Part shown: piece after piece, positions 26,321 to 34,724 of the stretch
How positions within the stretch are numbered: position 1 is the first letter of the stretch
Layout: each line of letters opens with the position of its first letter
Source: Candidatus Leptofilum gracile
GTDB taxonomy: Bacteria > Chloroflexota > Anaerolineae > Promineifilales > Promineifilaceae
Direction: 5' to 3'
Length of the DNA: 64,000 nucleotides
Assembly: GCA_016713825.1 (NCBI GenBank)
Contig: JADJOJ010000006.1
Span: 328,112-392,111 of the forward strand
Program-made: the position numbers and the translations under genes
Notes under the pieces: generated by a model
Databases searched by the model: none
The model's input: the letters and a program-made list of their open reading frames with translations, nothing else
Told to the model about the DNA's origin: nothing

Positions 26321-27811
26321 TTATTGATTGCCAGCTGCGTCGTAGATAGCTTGCAGATCCTCAACCAGGAGGTCGATGTCTGCGTCTACGTCACGATCCG
26401 GTTCCTGACCGAGCAGGGACCAGAACTCGTTGTAACGGTCGTTGGCTTCCTGCGGGCTGGGCATGTAGCTTTCGTGGTTGGGGTTGTCGGCAAAAGCCAT
26501 AGAGTCCACCACAACTTGCCAGTTGATGCCTTGGTCGGCAATCCCTAGGTTTTCCTCGAAGGTGCCGAAGTAGGAGTCTTGCAGGCTCAGGCGAGCGGGC
26601 ATACCGCCGTACATGGTGGTCATCTCTTGGGCGTTTTCCCCAATGAAGAATTTCAGGACTTCCCAAGCGGCTTCTGGGTTTTCTGTGGATTTCATGATGC
26701 CAAATGTGTCTGCGTGCATTTTGGCAGTGGGTTGACCGGTGGCGTTGGCGGGCATGGCAGCCAGATTCCAGGTGAAGTCGATGTTGCCAATGCAGCAGCC
26801 ATGATACCAGAGGTGCGTGTGGGACATCGCCACATTGCCAGATTCAAAACCGTTCCCGGCAATGATATCGCTGGCATCGTAAACGCCATTGGGGTAGAAC
26901 ACTTCATTCCACATGCCGTCATAGAACCATTTAGCAGCTTCGCGCCAGTTGGCGGGCACCTGGGCGTTGCCATTGTCATCTACCAGAGCGCCAGGGCCAA
27001 ACAGGGTAGCGGCACCACGGAAGTCGGTCCATTGTTCGTAGTAACCGAACTGGACGATGTTATCTTTGTCGAAGTCTGGGCTGGTAGCGTCGTTACCGTT
27101 GGCGTCTACGGTGAGCAGCAGGGCGACATCACGCATGGCGTCCAGGTCCCAGGGGACTTCTTCACCATTGGCGTTGATGTAGGGTGCGCCATATTCCATT
27201 GGCGGGTATTCCAGACCTGCTTCGTCGAACAGGTCGTAGTTAACGGAAAGGAAGGAGGGGAAGATGGCAAACGGGAGACCGAGCTGCCCTTCTTGTTGGT
27301 CTACGTAGAATTCAACCAGGGCGGGGTCGAAGTCGCTGAGGTCATAATTTTCGCCATCGATCAGCGGCTGAAGATCGAGCCAGGCACCACGGAAAAAGTC
27401 ACGGCCACGAATCCCAACGGGGCCTACGATGTCTGGGGCATTACCGGCGGCAATTTGGGTAGCCAGGGTGGCGTATGCCTGGTCGGCATCGACAATTTCC
27501 AGAACCAGTTCAATTTGATCCTGGCTGGCGTTGAAGTCGGCGACAACCTTTTCTTGGGGGGCAAACATGGGTTCATCGGAACCAGCGCCCAGGCCAACAA
27601 ACCAGCGAACCTGAACACGATCGCCGCTGGTGGTTTCTACGGCCGTTTCTTCTGGTGCGTCGGGTTCGGCCACAGCTTCTTCGGCGGGGGCTTCGGCCTC
27701 GGTTGCGGTGCTCTCTTCGGCGGCCGGTTCATCGGTTTCGCCGCCGCAGGCGATCAGCAGCGCGCCCAAAGCCAGCAGCAACAAGATGTGTAAAAATCGA
27801 ATATTTTTCAT
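26321..27811 (-). CDS. Sugar ABC transporter solute-binding lipoprotein
   Basis: The 496-residue extracellular binding protein has lipobox LLIACGG, an acidic Glu/Ala linker, and a family 1 solute-binding fold (FNASQDQIELVLEIV, APDIVGPVG, NPEAAWEVLKFF). It should capture oligosaccharides, probably beta-gluco-oligosaccharides given the neighbouring GH3 and GH16 enzymes. ATG 27811 follows GGAGGAG. It is the first gene of the LacI-controlled operon. Confidence 0.9.
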   Translation of the reverse strand: MKNIRFLHILLLLALGALLIACGGETDEPAAEESTATEAEAPAEEAVAEPDAPEETAVETTSGDRVQVRWFVGLGAGSDEPMFAPQEKVVADFNASQDQIELVLEIVDADQAYATLATQIAAGNAPDIVGPVGIRGRDFFRGAWLDLQPLIDGENYDLSDFDPALVEFYVDQQEGQLGLPFAIFPSFLSVNYDLFDEAGLEYPPMEYGAPYINANGEEVPWDLDAMRDVALLLTVDANGNDATSPDFDKDNIVQFGYYEQWTDFRGAATLFGPGALVDDNGNAQVPANWREAAKWFYDGMWNEVFYPNGVYDASDIIAGNGFESGNVAMSHTHLWYHGCCIGNIDFTWNLAAMPANATGQPTAKMHADTFGIMKSTENPEAAWEVLKFFIGENAQEMTTMYGGMPARLSLQDSYFGTFEENLGIADQGINWQVVVDSMAFADNPNHESYMPSPQEANDRYNEFWSLLGQEPDRDVDADIDLLVEDLQAIYDAAGNQ

Positions 27812-27977
27812 TTTCTCTCCTCCAGGGATCGATAGAATTTGATTGATTTAGAAAATGTGGGCAACAAGCAAGCAGGGGGCTTGTGCCAGACAAAATTGCT
27901 TGCAGTTTTTCTGCTCAAATCTGTCTAATAAGCACCTCCTTTTGACATACCATTTGCTGTATTTGTTTGCGGGAATT

Positions 27978-27989
27978 GAAAACGCTTTC
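27978..27989. promoter_or_regulatory. LacI-family operator O2
   Basis: GAAAACGCTTTC is a near-perfect match to the dyads at 28017 and 28156, inside the 5' leader of the solute-binding gene. Confidence 0.7.
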
Positions 27990-28016
27990 CGATATTTCGA
28001 TCATTTATCGCATTTA

Positions 28017-28034
28017 TTTGAAAACGTTTTCAAA
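28017..28034. promoter_or_regulatory. LacI-family operator O1
   Basis: TTTGAAAACGTTTTCAAA is an 18-base perfect palindrome directly downstream of the -10 box of the leftward operon promoter. Binding there would block transcription start. Confidence 0.85.
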
Positions 28035-28063
28035 ATGATAAACCAACCCCCTCTGTTTGTCAA
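28035..28063 (-). promoter_or_regulatory. Promoter of the beta-glucan ABC/GH operon
   Basis: Read on the minus strand, TTGACA (28058-28063) and TATCAT (28035-28040) are separated by 17 bases. Operator O1 touches the -10 box. Confidence 0.8.
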
Positions 28064-28155
28064 TATAGACAATTGAATTGGTCTGTATCTGTGAATAATG
28101 CACAGATACAGTCAGTTTGGTAGTTAGGCGGAGATTGGAACGGCCGTCTAGTCAA

Positions 28156-28176
28156 GAAAACGTTTTCAGATATAAT
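28156..28176 (+). promoter_or_regulatory. lacI-type gene promoter with operator O3
   Basis: GAAAACGTTTTC (28156-28167) lies just before TATAAT (28171-28176), so bound repressor would occupy the core promoter. This indicates autoregulation. The -35 region is weak. Confidence 0.75.
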
Positions 28177-28195
28177 ATTTTCTCTGAGGTGTCTT

Positions 28196-29212
28196 ATGCC
28201 CAATAGAAAAATCACCATTGAGGATATTGCCCAGCAGGCGAATGTTTCCATTAGCACGGTTTCACGCGTCTTGCGTAAATCCAGCGGCGTGGCTGCCGAT
28301 AAACGCGAAGCGGTCTTGCAGGCGGTGTCTGAATTGGATTACCGCCCCAACGTGTTTGCCCAAAGTTTGGCCAGCGGCCAATCCATGACCATTGGGGTGA
28401 TCACGCAAAACTTTGGCAGCCCTGTTTATGATGGCATTTTGCAGGGCATTTTGCTGGGTCTGGAAGGAACTGACTATTCCTCTTTGTTTGCCGACGGCCG
28501 TTGGGACAAAACCATTGAGCAGAATGCGCTGCAAGCTTTTGTGGATCGACGCGTCGATGGCTTGATCTTTGTCGGGGGGCAGCTTTCCGAGTCGATTATG
28601 GTAGAGGTGGGGCACAAAACGCCGCTCATTTTGGTGGCGCGCACCATAGGCTCATTGGCTGAAAACTGCATTCATTTTGATAATTTTCAGGCAGCCTATG
28701 ACCTGACCCGCTATTTGTTAGATATGGGGCACCGCAACATTGCTCATATTACGGCAAAAATGCATTATCAAGAGACGGTCTCTGATGTTTCTCAGCGCTA
28801 CGCTGGCTATGCACAGGCGCTGACAGATGCAGGAATCCCGGTTGATCCGCAGCTTGTTGTGGAAGGGAATTTGATGCAGCAGTCGGGCTCCCTGGCGGTG
28901 GAGATGCTGCTGATGGCCAAACGGCCGTTCTCCGCTATTTTTGCCGCCAACGACCAGATGGCTTTTGGTGCCCGCCTTGCCCTCTACCGGCGCGGCATCC
29001 GCGTGCCCGACGACATTTCGCTGGTGGGCTTCGATGATGAAATAATGGCCGCTTTCAGCATCCCCCCCCTCACCACCGTGCGCCAGCCATCCGTTGAAAT
29101 GGGTCAGGCCGCCGCCGCTGCCATCCTCGACCTCATCGACGGCAAACCCGTGGCCAACCAAATCTTCCGGAGCAAAATCATCGTGCGGGAATCTGTTGCC
29201 CGACTGCGCTAA
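28196..29212 (+). CDS. LacI-family transcriptional regulator of the beta-glucan locus
   Basis: The 338-residue protein has the N-terminal LacI helix-turn-helix (TIEDIAQQANVSISTVSRVLR), the hinge helix (RPNVFAQSLASG) and a periplasmic-binding-type sugar domain (IGVITQNFGSPVYDGIL, VGFDDEIMAAF). It is divergent from the ABC/GH operon, and three GAAAACG-type dyads lie in the shared 384-base gap. It probably represses both directions until a sugar ligand binds. ATG 28196 follows GAGGTG. Confidence 0.92.
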   Translation: MPNRKITIEDIAQQANVSISTVSRVLRKSSGVAADKREAVLQAVSELDYRPNVFAQSLASGQSMTIGVITQNFGSPVYDGILQGILLGLEGTDYSSLFADGRWDKTIEQNALQAFVDRRVDGLIFVGGQLSESIMVEVGHKTPLILVARTIGSLAENCIHFDNFQAAYDLTRYLLDMGHRNIAHITAKMHYQETVSDVSQRYAGYAQALTDAGIPVDPQLVVEGNLMQQSGSLAVEMLLMAKRPFSAIFAANDQMAFGARLALYRRGIRVPDDISLVGFDDEIMAAFSIPPLTTVRQPSVEMGQAAAAAILDLIDGKPVANQIFRSKIIVRESVARLR

Positions 29213-29236
29213 AATAAAACAAACCTTTTAGCGAAA

Positions 29237-29303
29237 CCACAGATTTCGCAGATTTAGAGCAGAAAGATCTGTGTAATCTGCGAAATCTGTTTAATCTTTG
29301 ATT
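29237..29303. repeat. AGATTTCGCAGATT inverted repeat (intergenic copy)
   Basis: CAGATTTCGCAGATT pairs with AATCTGCGAAATCTG around a short loop, between the lacI-type gene and the GH13 gene. Confidence 0.8.
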
Positions 29304-29359
29304 TGTTTTTTCTGTAATCTTCTTTTGCGTGAACCAGTAATCCGATTTGGGAGAAACGT

Positions 29360-31177
29360 ATGTACGAAACATTTGGCCCTACCGTGGCGGAAAACGGCCG
29401 TGTCACCTTCAACCTCTTCCTGCCAGACAACAAAGTAGACCCCACCCAGTACAGGCGCGGCGGCGACCCCAAAATCCGCGAAATCCGCGTGCGCGGCGAC
29501 TTTCAGCACCTGCTCGGCGGGCAGGATTGGGACCTGGCCAGCGCCCCGCAGCTTAGCAAAACCGCCCATCCCCACGGCTGGCTCTGGACCGCCACCCTGG
29601 AGACGCCGCTGCCCGAAGGCTTCTACCAATACAAATATTTTGTCACCTTCCAGAACGACACCGACCGCTGGGTCACCGACCCCTGCACCAAATACGGTGG
29701 CGTGGGCGACGACGAAAACGCCGCTTTTGTCGTGGGCGGCAGCCGCCTGGACGTGCAGCCCATCGCCAATCCCCTGCCGCCCGAAGATTTAATTATTTAC
29801 GAGCTAATGATTGACGATTTCACGGCCGAATTTCGCCAAGACCGTGCCCCCATCGACGCCATCCACGACAAGCTGGATTATCTGCAAAGCCTGGGCATCA
29901 ACGCCATCGAGTTCATGCCCTGGACGGCGTGGCCTGGGGCCGACTTCAGCTGGGGCTACGACCCGTTCCAATTTTTCGCCGTCGAGTACCGCTACGTGCA
30001 CGATGCTACACAAACGGCCGATAAAATCTACCGCCTCAAGCGGCTGATCAACGCCCTGCACGCCCGCGGTATCCACGTCATTATGGATGGCGTGTTTAAC
30101 CACGTGCGGGCGGGCATCAATCCCAACAAAGGGTTTGCCTACGTCTGGCTGTACCAAAACCCAGAAGAGTCGCCCTACGTGGGGCAGTTTGCGCGCGGCG
30201 GCTTTTTTGAGGAGTTTGATTACGGCAACGGCTGCGTGCAGCAGTTCATCCACGATGTGTGCCAGCATTGGCTAGACACGTACCAGCTCGATGGCATCCG
30301 CTTCGACTTTACCATTGGCTTTTTCCAACCGGGCGATCCCAACAGTGGCATCACCCGCCTGATTGGCGACCTGCGCCACCATCTGGCGGCGCAAAACCGG
30401 CACCACGTGGCTCTGATTGTGGAGCACCTCACCGACAACCGCTACCTGGCCATCAACGATACCAACCAGATGGGGGCGACGGGCTGCTGGTTTGACCCAA
30501 TCATGTACCAGGCGCTGGCGGCTTGCCGCAACGGCCGTATCCCCCCCGAACTCCTGCGCACCCTCAACAGCAAACTAGAGTTCCAGCCAGACAAATGGCC
30601 CGTCACCTACATTGAAAACCACGACCACGCCCGGCTGCTCAGCGAAGTGGGCCGCAGCCGCTGGTACAAAAGCCAGCCAGCCGCCATCGCCCTGTTTACC
30701 AGCCCTGGCATGGTGATGGTCTACAACGGGCAAGAGTTTGGCGAAGATTACTGGCTGCCCCCAGACGGCGCAGAGCGTGTCTCGCCGCGTCCCTTGCGCT
30801 GGCAGCAGCTGCACGATGATTTTGTGGGGCAGCGTTTGCGGTGGTTATACGGCCGTCTCGCCACCATTCGTCGGCTGCATCCGGCGCTGCGCAGTCCCAA
30901 CGTTTTTCCCGCCACCGGCCAGGCCGCAGGCTACGGCATCATCAACGAGCAGGTCATCATCTACCACCGCTATGGCCAGACGGCCACCGGCGTGGCGCGG
31001 TACATCGTCGTCCTCAATTTTGGCGATTGGGATCAATGGGTAGACGTGCCATTTTCTACAAATGGGGTGTGGGAAGAGCTGTTGGGGGAAACGGCCGTTA
31101 CCGTGGCCAATTACCGCCTGCCGCAAGCGCACATCCCCTCAAATTGGGGACGCATCTTTTTTCAGGAAGCGGGGTAA
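29360..31177 (+). CDS. Alpha-amylase family enzyme, GH13
   Basis: The 605-residue enzyme has an N-terminal E-set/CBM48-like region followed by the GH13 barrel. The four conserved regions are present: DGVFNH (D243), GIRFDF with nucleophile D316, IVEH with acid/base E355, and ENHDH with D422. It lacks a signal peptide, suggesting action on cytoplasmic alpha-glucan such as glycogen; a branching or debranching role is possible but not shown. It follows the LacI gene in the same direction after a repeat hairpin, so co-transcription is uncertain. Confidence 0.85.
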   Translation: MYETFGPTVAENGRVTFNLFLPDNKVDPTQYRRGGDPKIREIRVRGDFQHLLGGQDWDLASAPQLSKTAHPHGWLWTATLETPLPEGFYQYKYFVTFQNDTDRWVTDPCTKYGGVGDDENAAFVVGGSRLDVQPIANPLPPEDLIIYELMIDDFTAEFRQDRAPIDAIHDKLDYLQSLGINAIEFMPWTAWPGADFSWGYDPFQFFAVEYRYVHDATQTADKIYRLKRLINALHARGIHVIMDGVFNHVRAGINPNKGFAYVWLYQNPEESPYVGQFARGGFFEEFDYGNGCVQQFIHDVCQHWLDTYQLDGIRFDFTIGFFQPGDPNSGITRLIGDLRHHLAAQNRHHVALIVEHLTDNRYLAINDTNQMGATGCWFDPIMYQALAACRNGRIPPELLRTLNSKLEFQPDKWPVTYIENHDHARLLSEVGRSRWYKSQPAAIALFTSPGMVMVYNGQEFGEDYWLPPDGAERVSPRPLRWQQLHDDFVGQRLRWLYGRLATIRRLHPALRSPNVFPATGQAAGYGIINEQVIIYHRYGQTATGVARYIVVLNFGDWDQWVDVPFSTNGVWEELLGETAVTVANYRLPQAHIPSNWGRIFFQEAG

Positions 31178-31186
31178 AGTCGGTGT

Positions 31187-31340
31187 AGGGGCGAGACGGT
31201 GCGGAAATCATTTTGGCCAAACGAAACTATCTGGCACTGCATCGTCTCGCCCAATAAAATGATTTTGGGTCTTCAGGATTGGCGTCAAGCGTGATGCGTG
31301 AAACGTGATAACGCTTTGGTCACGCTTCACGCATCATGAT
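31187..31340. repeat. Two inverted repeats between GH13 and LysM genes
   Basis: GGGGCGAGACGGTGC pairs with GCATCGTCTCGCCC (to 31252). A second dyad, GATGCGTGAAACGTG with CACGCTTCACGCATC, ends near 31338. They lie between convergent genes and probably act as bidirectional terminators. Confidence 0.6.
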
Positions 31341-31342
31341 TT

Positions 31343-31801
31343 TTAGGGGATGCAGAGCGTCTGCCCGGCGTAGATGAAGTTCAGGTTGTAGATGCCGTTG
31401 GCTTCGGCGATGGTGTAGGGATTACGGCCGTACCAAACGCCCAAATTGATCAAATTGTCCCCGTACTGCACCGTGTGGTAGTAGCTGCAATATCGCTGCG
31501 GCGGCGGGGGCGGCGGCGGTGCCGGAGCCGGGTGGTAGTACGGAATAAACAGAACGGTGCCATAGTAAATCAGGTTCGGATTTACAATGTGGGGATTGGC
31601 TACCAGCAAATCGGGCACGGTCACGCCGTAGTTGTAGGCAATAAGCGACAACGTCTCGCCGTACCGGACGGTATGGTAGACGCCATTGCTCTCTGCGGGA
31701 GCCGCCTGAGCGGGGGAAGCCATCGCGCTGAGCAGCAAAGCAAAGAAAACCAACAAGATGGCTATTCTGCGAAACGAAGAAGACAAGACACCTTTTCTCA
31801 T
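31343..31801 (-). CDS. Secreted protein with two LysM domains
   Basis: The 152-residue protein has a signal peptide (cleavage likely after ASPAQA) and two LysM modules (YHTVRYGETLSLIAYNYGV and YHTVQYGDNLINLGVWYGR) joined by a proline-rich linker. LysM domains bind peptidoglycan or chitin-like glycans. It has no catalytic domain. ATG 31801 is chosen for AGGAGG 8 bases upstream. Confidence 0.85.
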   Translation of the reverse strand: MRKGVLSSSFRRIAILLVFFALLLSAMASPAQAAPAESNGVYHTVRYGETLSLIAYNYGVTVPDLLVANPHIVNPNLIYYGTVLFIPYYHPAPAPPPPPPPQRYCSYYHTVQYGDNLINLGVWYGRNPYTIAEANGIYNLNFIYAGQTLCIP

Positions 31802-31920
31802 GGGGAAGACCTCCTGAACGTATGGCAGGGAACTTGCCTGCCACAAATTAACATAAAAGCCTGTTGGCACTATAGCATAATCCCCCCACCTCTGGCAATG
31901 CAAAAATCGCCCCCTGGCAA

Positions 31921-31957
31921 ATAAAAAGCGCCTTGAACATAGATGTCCAAAGCGCCC
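31921..31957 (-). terminator. Terminator of efp
   Basis: On the minus strand GCGCTTTGGACAT pairs with ATGTTCAAGGCGC and is followed by TTTTTATTT, just downstream of the efp stop. Confidence 0.75.
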
Positions 31958-31989
31958 CATTTGGCTTATTCAATTGAGAAGTTAGAAAA

Positions 31990-32547
31990 TCAAACGCGGG
32001 TGATGTATTCGCGAGATTCCGTATTTACCCGAATCTTGTCGCCGATGTTTACAAACAGCGGCGTTTTTACCTTCAAGCCGGTGCTGGTGTACACTTCCTT
32101 GGTGGCCCCGGTGGCGGTATCGCCAGCAACCGCATTTTCTGCTTCGACCACTTCAAAATCCATCGTTTTGGGCAGCACGTAATCCAGCACCTCGCCTTCA
32201 TACATCAGCAGTTCCAGCTCCATGTTGTCGATGAGGAAATATTTGTCCTCTTCCAAAACGTGGTGGTTTACCTGTTTTTGTTCGTAAGTGGCCGTGTTCA
32301 TAAAAACGTAAAAGGTGCCATCATCATACAGATATTGGAAGTTTTGCTTGTCCAGCCGAATATCTTCCACGCGGTCACCCGAGGTGAAGGTAATTTGAAA
32401 GTTGGAGCCAGAGCGCAAATCGCGCACGCTGACGCGAATGGTGGCTTTGCCGCGACCTGGTTTGCTGTGGCTGTATTCCGTTACTTTGTAAAGATTGCCG
32501 TCCTGAGTAAAGCTTACCCCACGACGTAGTTGATTGACATCTATCAT
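31990..32547 (-). CDS. efp: Elongation factor P
   Basis: The 185-residue protein has the three EF-P beta-barrel domains. The signature SRE-type region near the C-terminus (TGLKVKTPLFVNIGDKIRVNT) is clear. EF-P relieves ribosome stalling at polyproline, which fits the many Pro-rich linkers encoded here. The tip of domain I reads SKPGRGKA with arginine at position 32. The start ATG 32547 follows AGGAG. No modification enzyme gene (earP, epmA, ymfI) is nearby. Confidence 0.93.
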   Translation of the reverse strand: MIDVNQLRRGVSFTQDGNLYKVTEYSHSKPGRGKATIRVSVRDLRSGSNFQITFTSGDRVEDIRLDKQNFQYLYDDGTFYVFMNTATYEQKQVNHHVLEEDKYFLIDNMELELLMYEGEVLDYVLPKTMDFEVVEAENAVAGDTATGATKEVYTSTGLKVKTPLFVNIGDKIRVNTESREYITRV

Positions 32548-32720
32548 TTTCCGGTTGCTCCTGAATAAGTTTTTGCGGTTAGTGGTTAGTTCTTGGTAGT
32601 TAGTAAACAAACGCGCTGCTAACCACCAGCCACTATTTACTCTTAATTTCTCGACTGAGAAGTTTATCATAAACAATCTGGCGTGGGTAATTTGTAGATG
32701 TGCGTTTTGGCAAACTGGGC

Positions 32721-32750
32721 TTGCGCCTTTTTTCGTCTATTGAGTACAAT
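32721..32750 (+). promoter_or_regulatory. Candidate promoter of the zinc-ribbon genes
   Basis: TTGCGC (32721-32726) and TACAAT (32745-32750) are 18 bases apart. The ATG at 32759 would be almost at the transcript 5' end and has no Shine-Dalgarno site, so the mRNA may be leaderless. Confidence 0.4.
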
Positions 32751-32758
32751 GCGGCTGT

Positions 32759-33574
32759 ATGGATGAGTTTGCCACAGCACCCCCGGAAAATCAGATTTTA
32801 TGCCATCAATGTACGGCCGTTCTCCCCATCGAACAAGGCTCACAATTTGTTACCTGTGAATTTTGCGGCGCCACCAACTTTGTAGACAAAAGTGGCGCGG
32901 TGCTGCATTATGCGGTGCGAGCCACGGTGGATGAAACGGCCGCTGCCGCCGCGCTGCGCCGCTGGATGGGCGGCAACGCCACGGTGAAAGATTTGGACAA
33001 GAAGGCGGTGATTGAACGGCCGTCTTTCCAAATGTTCCCCATGTGGCTGATGCGCGTTGACCAGAACGGCCAGGAAAAGGTGGTGCTGGAACCCGCCGCC
33101 GCCCTCTCCATTTTGGAGATTACCGACCTCAGCATCCCCGCCTCGGACCTGGAACCGTACGACCACACGATGGACGGCGACGCCATCGTGCCCACGGTGC
33201 CCATCGAGACGGTGCGCAAATGGCTGGCAGAGAACCAAAAGATCGCCGCCGGGCAGATCAAAGAGAGCTCGCTGGTGCACCTGCCCCTGTTCATTTTTAA
33301 GTATGCGTTTGAGGGAAGGGAATATACGGCCGTTGTCGATGCCGCCAGCAGCCAGGTATTTGCCTCAATCTATCCATCCAAGCGGGAAGTGCCCTACGTC
33401 GCCATCGGCTCCGTGGGCTGTGCGCTCTATTTTTGCGCCGCGCTCATTCCCGCCATTAGCTTTTTTTCATTCGAGGTTAGCCTGCTTTTTGGCATTGTTG
33501 GCTACATCGTTGTGGCCATTGTGCTGGCCGTGCCCATTTTTGGCATCGCCGCTTACATTTCTGCCCGCGTGTAA
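32759..33574 (+). CDS. Zinc-ribbon membrane protein of unknown function (A)
   Basis: The family was not recognised. The 271-residue protein has an N-terminal CHQC...CEFC zinc ribbon, a mixed alpha/beta middle region, and two or three hydrophobic segments at the C-terminus (VAIGSVGCALYFCAALIPAI; FGIVGYIVVAIVLAVPIFG). It is the first of three consecutive genes for proteins beginning with a zinc ribbon, the others ending at 34724 and 35308. A transport or envelope role is conceivable but not shown. Confidence 0.75.
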   Translation: MDEFATAPPENQILCHQCTAVLPIEQGSQFVTCEFCGATNFVDKSGAVLHYAVRATVDETAAAAALRRWMGGNATVKDLDKKAVIERPSFQMFPMWLMRVDQNGQEKVVLEPAAALSILEITDLSIPASDLEPYDHTMDGDAIVPTVPIETVRKWLAENQKIAAGQIKESSLVHLPLFIFKYAFEGREYTAVVDAASSQVFASIYPSKREVPYVAIGSVGCALYFCAALIPAISFFSFEVSLLFGIVGYIVVAIVLAVPIFGIAAYISARV

Positions 33575-33580
33575 ATTCCC

Positions 33581-33609
33581 GTAGAGACGTTGCAATGCAA
33601 CGTCTCTAC
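33581..33609. repeat. GTAGAGACGTTGCA palindrome between zinc-ribbon genes A and B
   Basis: GTAGAGACGTTGCA-A-TGCAACGTCTCTAC is a 29-base hairpin. The same core forms the palindrome inside the FAD/Fe-S gene at 5819-5870. Confidence 0.9.
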
Positions 33610-33623
33610 GACATGATCAACCT

Positions 33624-34724
33624 ATGACCCAATCCACCAACAAAACCCAAGGACTTACCTGCCCCGAATGCAGCGGCGTAGTACCCATTGCCGAGGGCGA
33701 CCGCATTGTAGAATGCCCCTACTGCCACACCTACTCGCTGGTGCAGGGGGAGCGCGGCGTGCGCCGCTGGCAGGTGGCTCAAACTGTGGAGCGCGAACGT
33801 GCCCTTCAAGCCGTCACCAACTTCTTTAGGGGCATGAAAAAAGCGCGCGATCTGCCCCAGGAAGCGCAAATCAAAGATACGTTTCTGGTTTACCTGCCCT
33901 ACTGGCGGGTGGAATCGTTTGTGGCGGGCTGGATGTTTGGCCGCGTTAAATCGGGCAAGGACAGTACCCGCCCCATCGAGGTGCAAATTAACGAGCTGAT
34001 GCATTGGAACGATGCGGCCGTAGACGTGGCCGAGTACGGCGTGCATCAGGTAGCTATTTCCAAGGAGCAGTTACGGCCGTACAACAGCGACCAACTCCAC
34101 GCCGAAGCAATGGTGTTCGAGCCATCAGAATCCCACAGTGACGCCCTGGACGAAGCCGGACGCCACTTCACTCATCGTGGGCGCAAAAAGCGCAGCCTGC
34201 GCACCAAATTTTTTGAACGATTTCACTTTCTGCGCCAGCGGCTTTCCATTGTCTACTATCCACTCTGGGTTTCCCGGTACGAATACCACAAGCGCAACTA
34301 CCAGGTGGTGGTGGATGGTGTCAACGGCAACCTGCTGTACGGCAAAGCGCCCGGCAACATCTTTTACCGGGCGGCGGCGCTGGTGGGCGGCCTGGCCTTG
34401 GGCAACCTCATTTTGGTCAACGGCACCTGGTTGGCGGCCCTCATGGTGGGCAACAGCGATGAGGATGGCAGCCTCGCCCTGCTCATCATGCCCATCGCCA
34501 TTGGCATTGGGCTGATTGCCGCCGGTTACCGCGCCTTCCGCTACGGCGAAGAGGTGGAAGAGATTCAGCGGGGCGCGCGCAAAGCGGATCTGGCTGGCGA
34601 CGTAGACAGCAGCAATGTGATGTCGGCGCTGACCGGTGGCCTTTTGGGCAAAAATGACGACCTGCAAAAGATGATGAGCTCGGGCCTGAAGGTATTTGAG
34701 GATTTGACGGAGGGCAAACGATGA
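33624..34724 (+). CDS. Zinc-ribbon membrane protein of unknown function (B)
   Basis: The 366-residue protein was not recognised. It starts with a CPEC...CPYC zinc ribbon. A soluble middle region has PYWRVESFVAGWMFG and YYPLWVSRYEYHKRNYQVV, which read like two related beta units. Two hydrophobic segments follow near 245-305, and then a cytoplasmic-looking charged tail. It shares general layout with A. The stop overlaps the ATG of C by four bases (ATGA), so the two are translationally coupled. Confidence 0.75.
   Translation: MTQSTNKTQGLTCPECSGVVPIAEGDRIVECPYCHTYSLVQGERGVRRWQVAQTVERERALQAVTNFFRGMKKARDLPQEAQIKDTFLVYLPYWRVESFVAGWMFGRVKSGKDSTRPIEVQINELMHWNDAAVDVAEYGVHQVAISKEQLRPYNSDQLHAEAMVFEPSESHSDALDEAGRHFTHRGRKKRSLRTKFFERFHFLRQRLSIVYYPLWVSRYEYHKRNYQVVVDGVNGNLLYGKAPGNIFYRAAALVGGLALGNLILVNGTWLAALMVGNSDEDGSLALLIMPIAIGIGLIAAGYRAFRYGEEVEEIQRGARKADLAGDVDSSNVMSALTGGLLGKNDDLQKMMSSGLKVFEDLTEGKR

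Noticed and set aside
26579..27793. 404-codon plus-strand ORF opposite the solute-binding gene
   Set aside because: It is an antisense shadow of a clear lipoprotein gene. No ribosome-binding site or recognisable domain.
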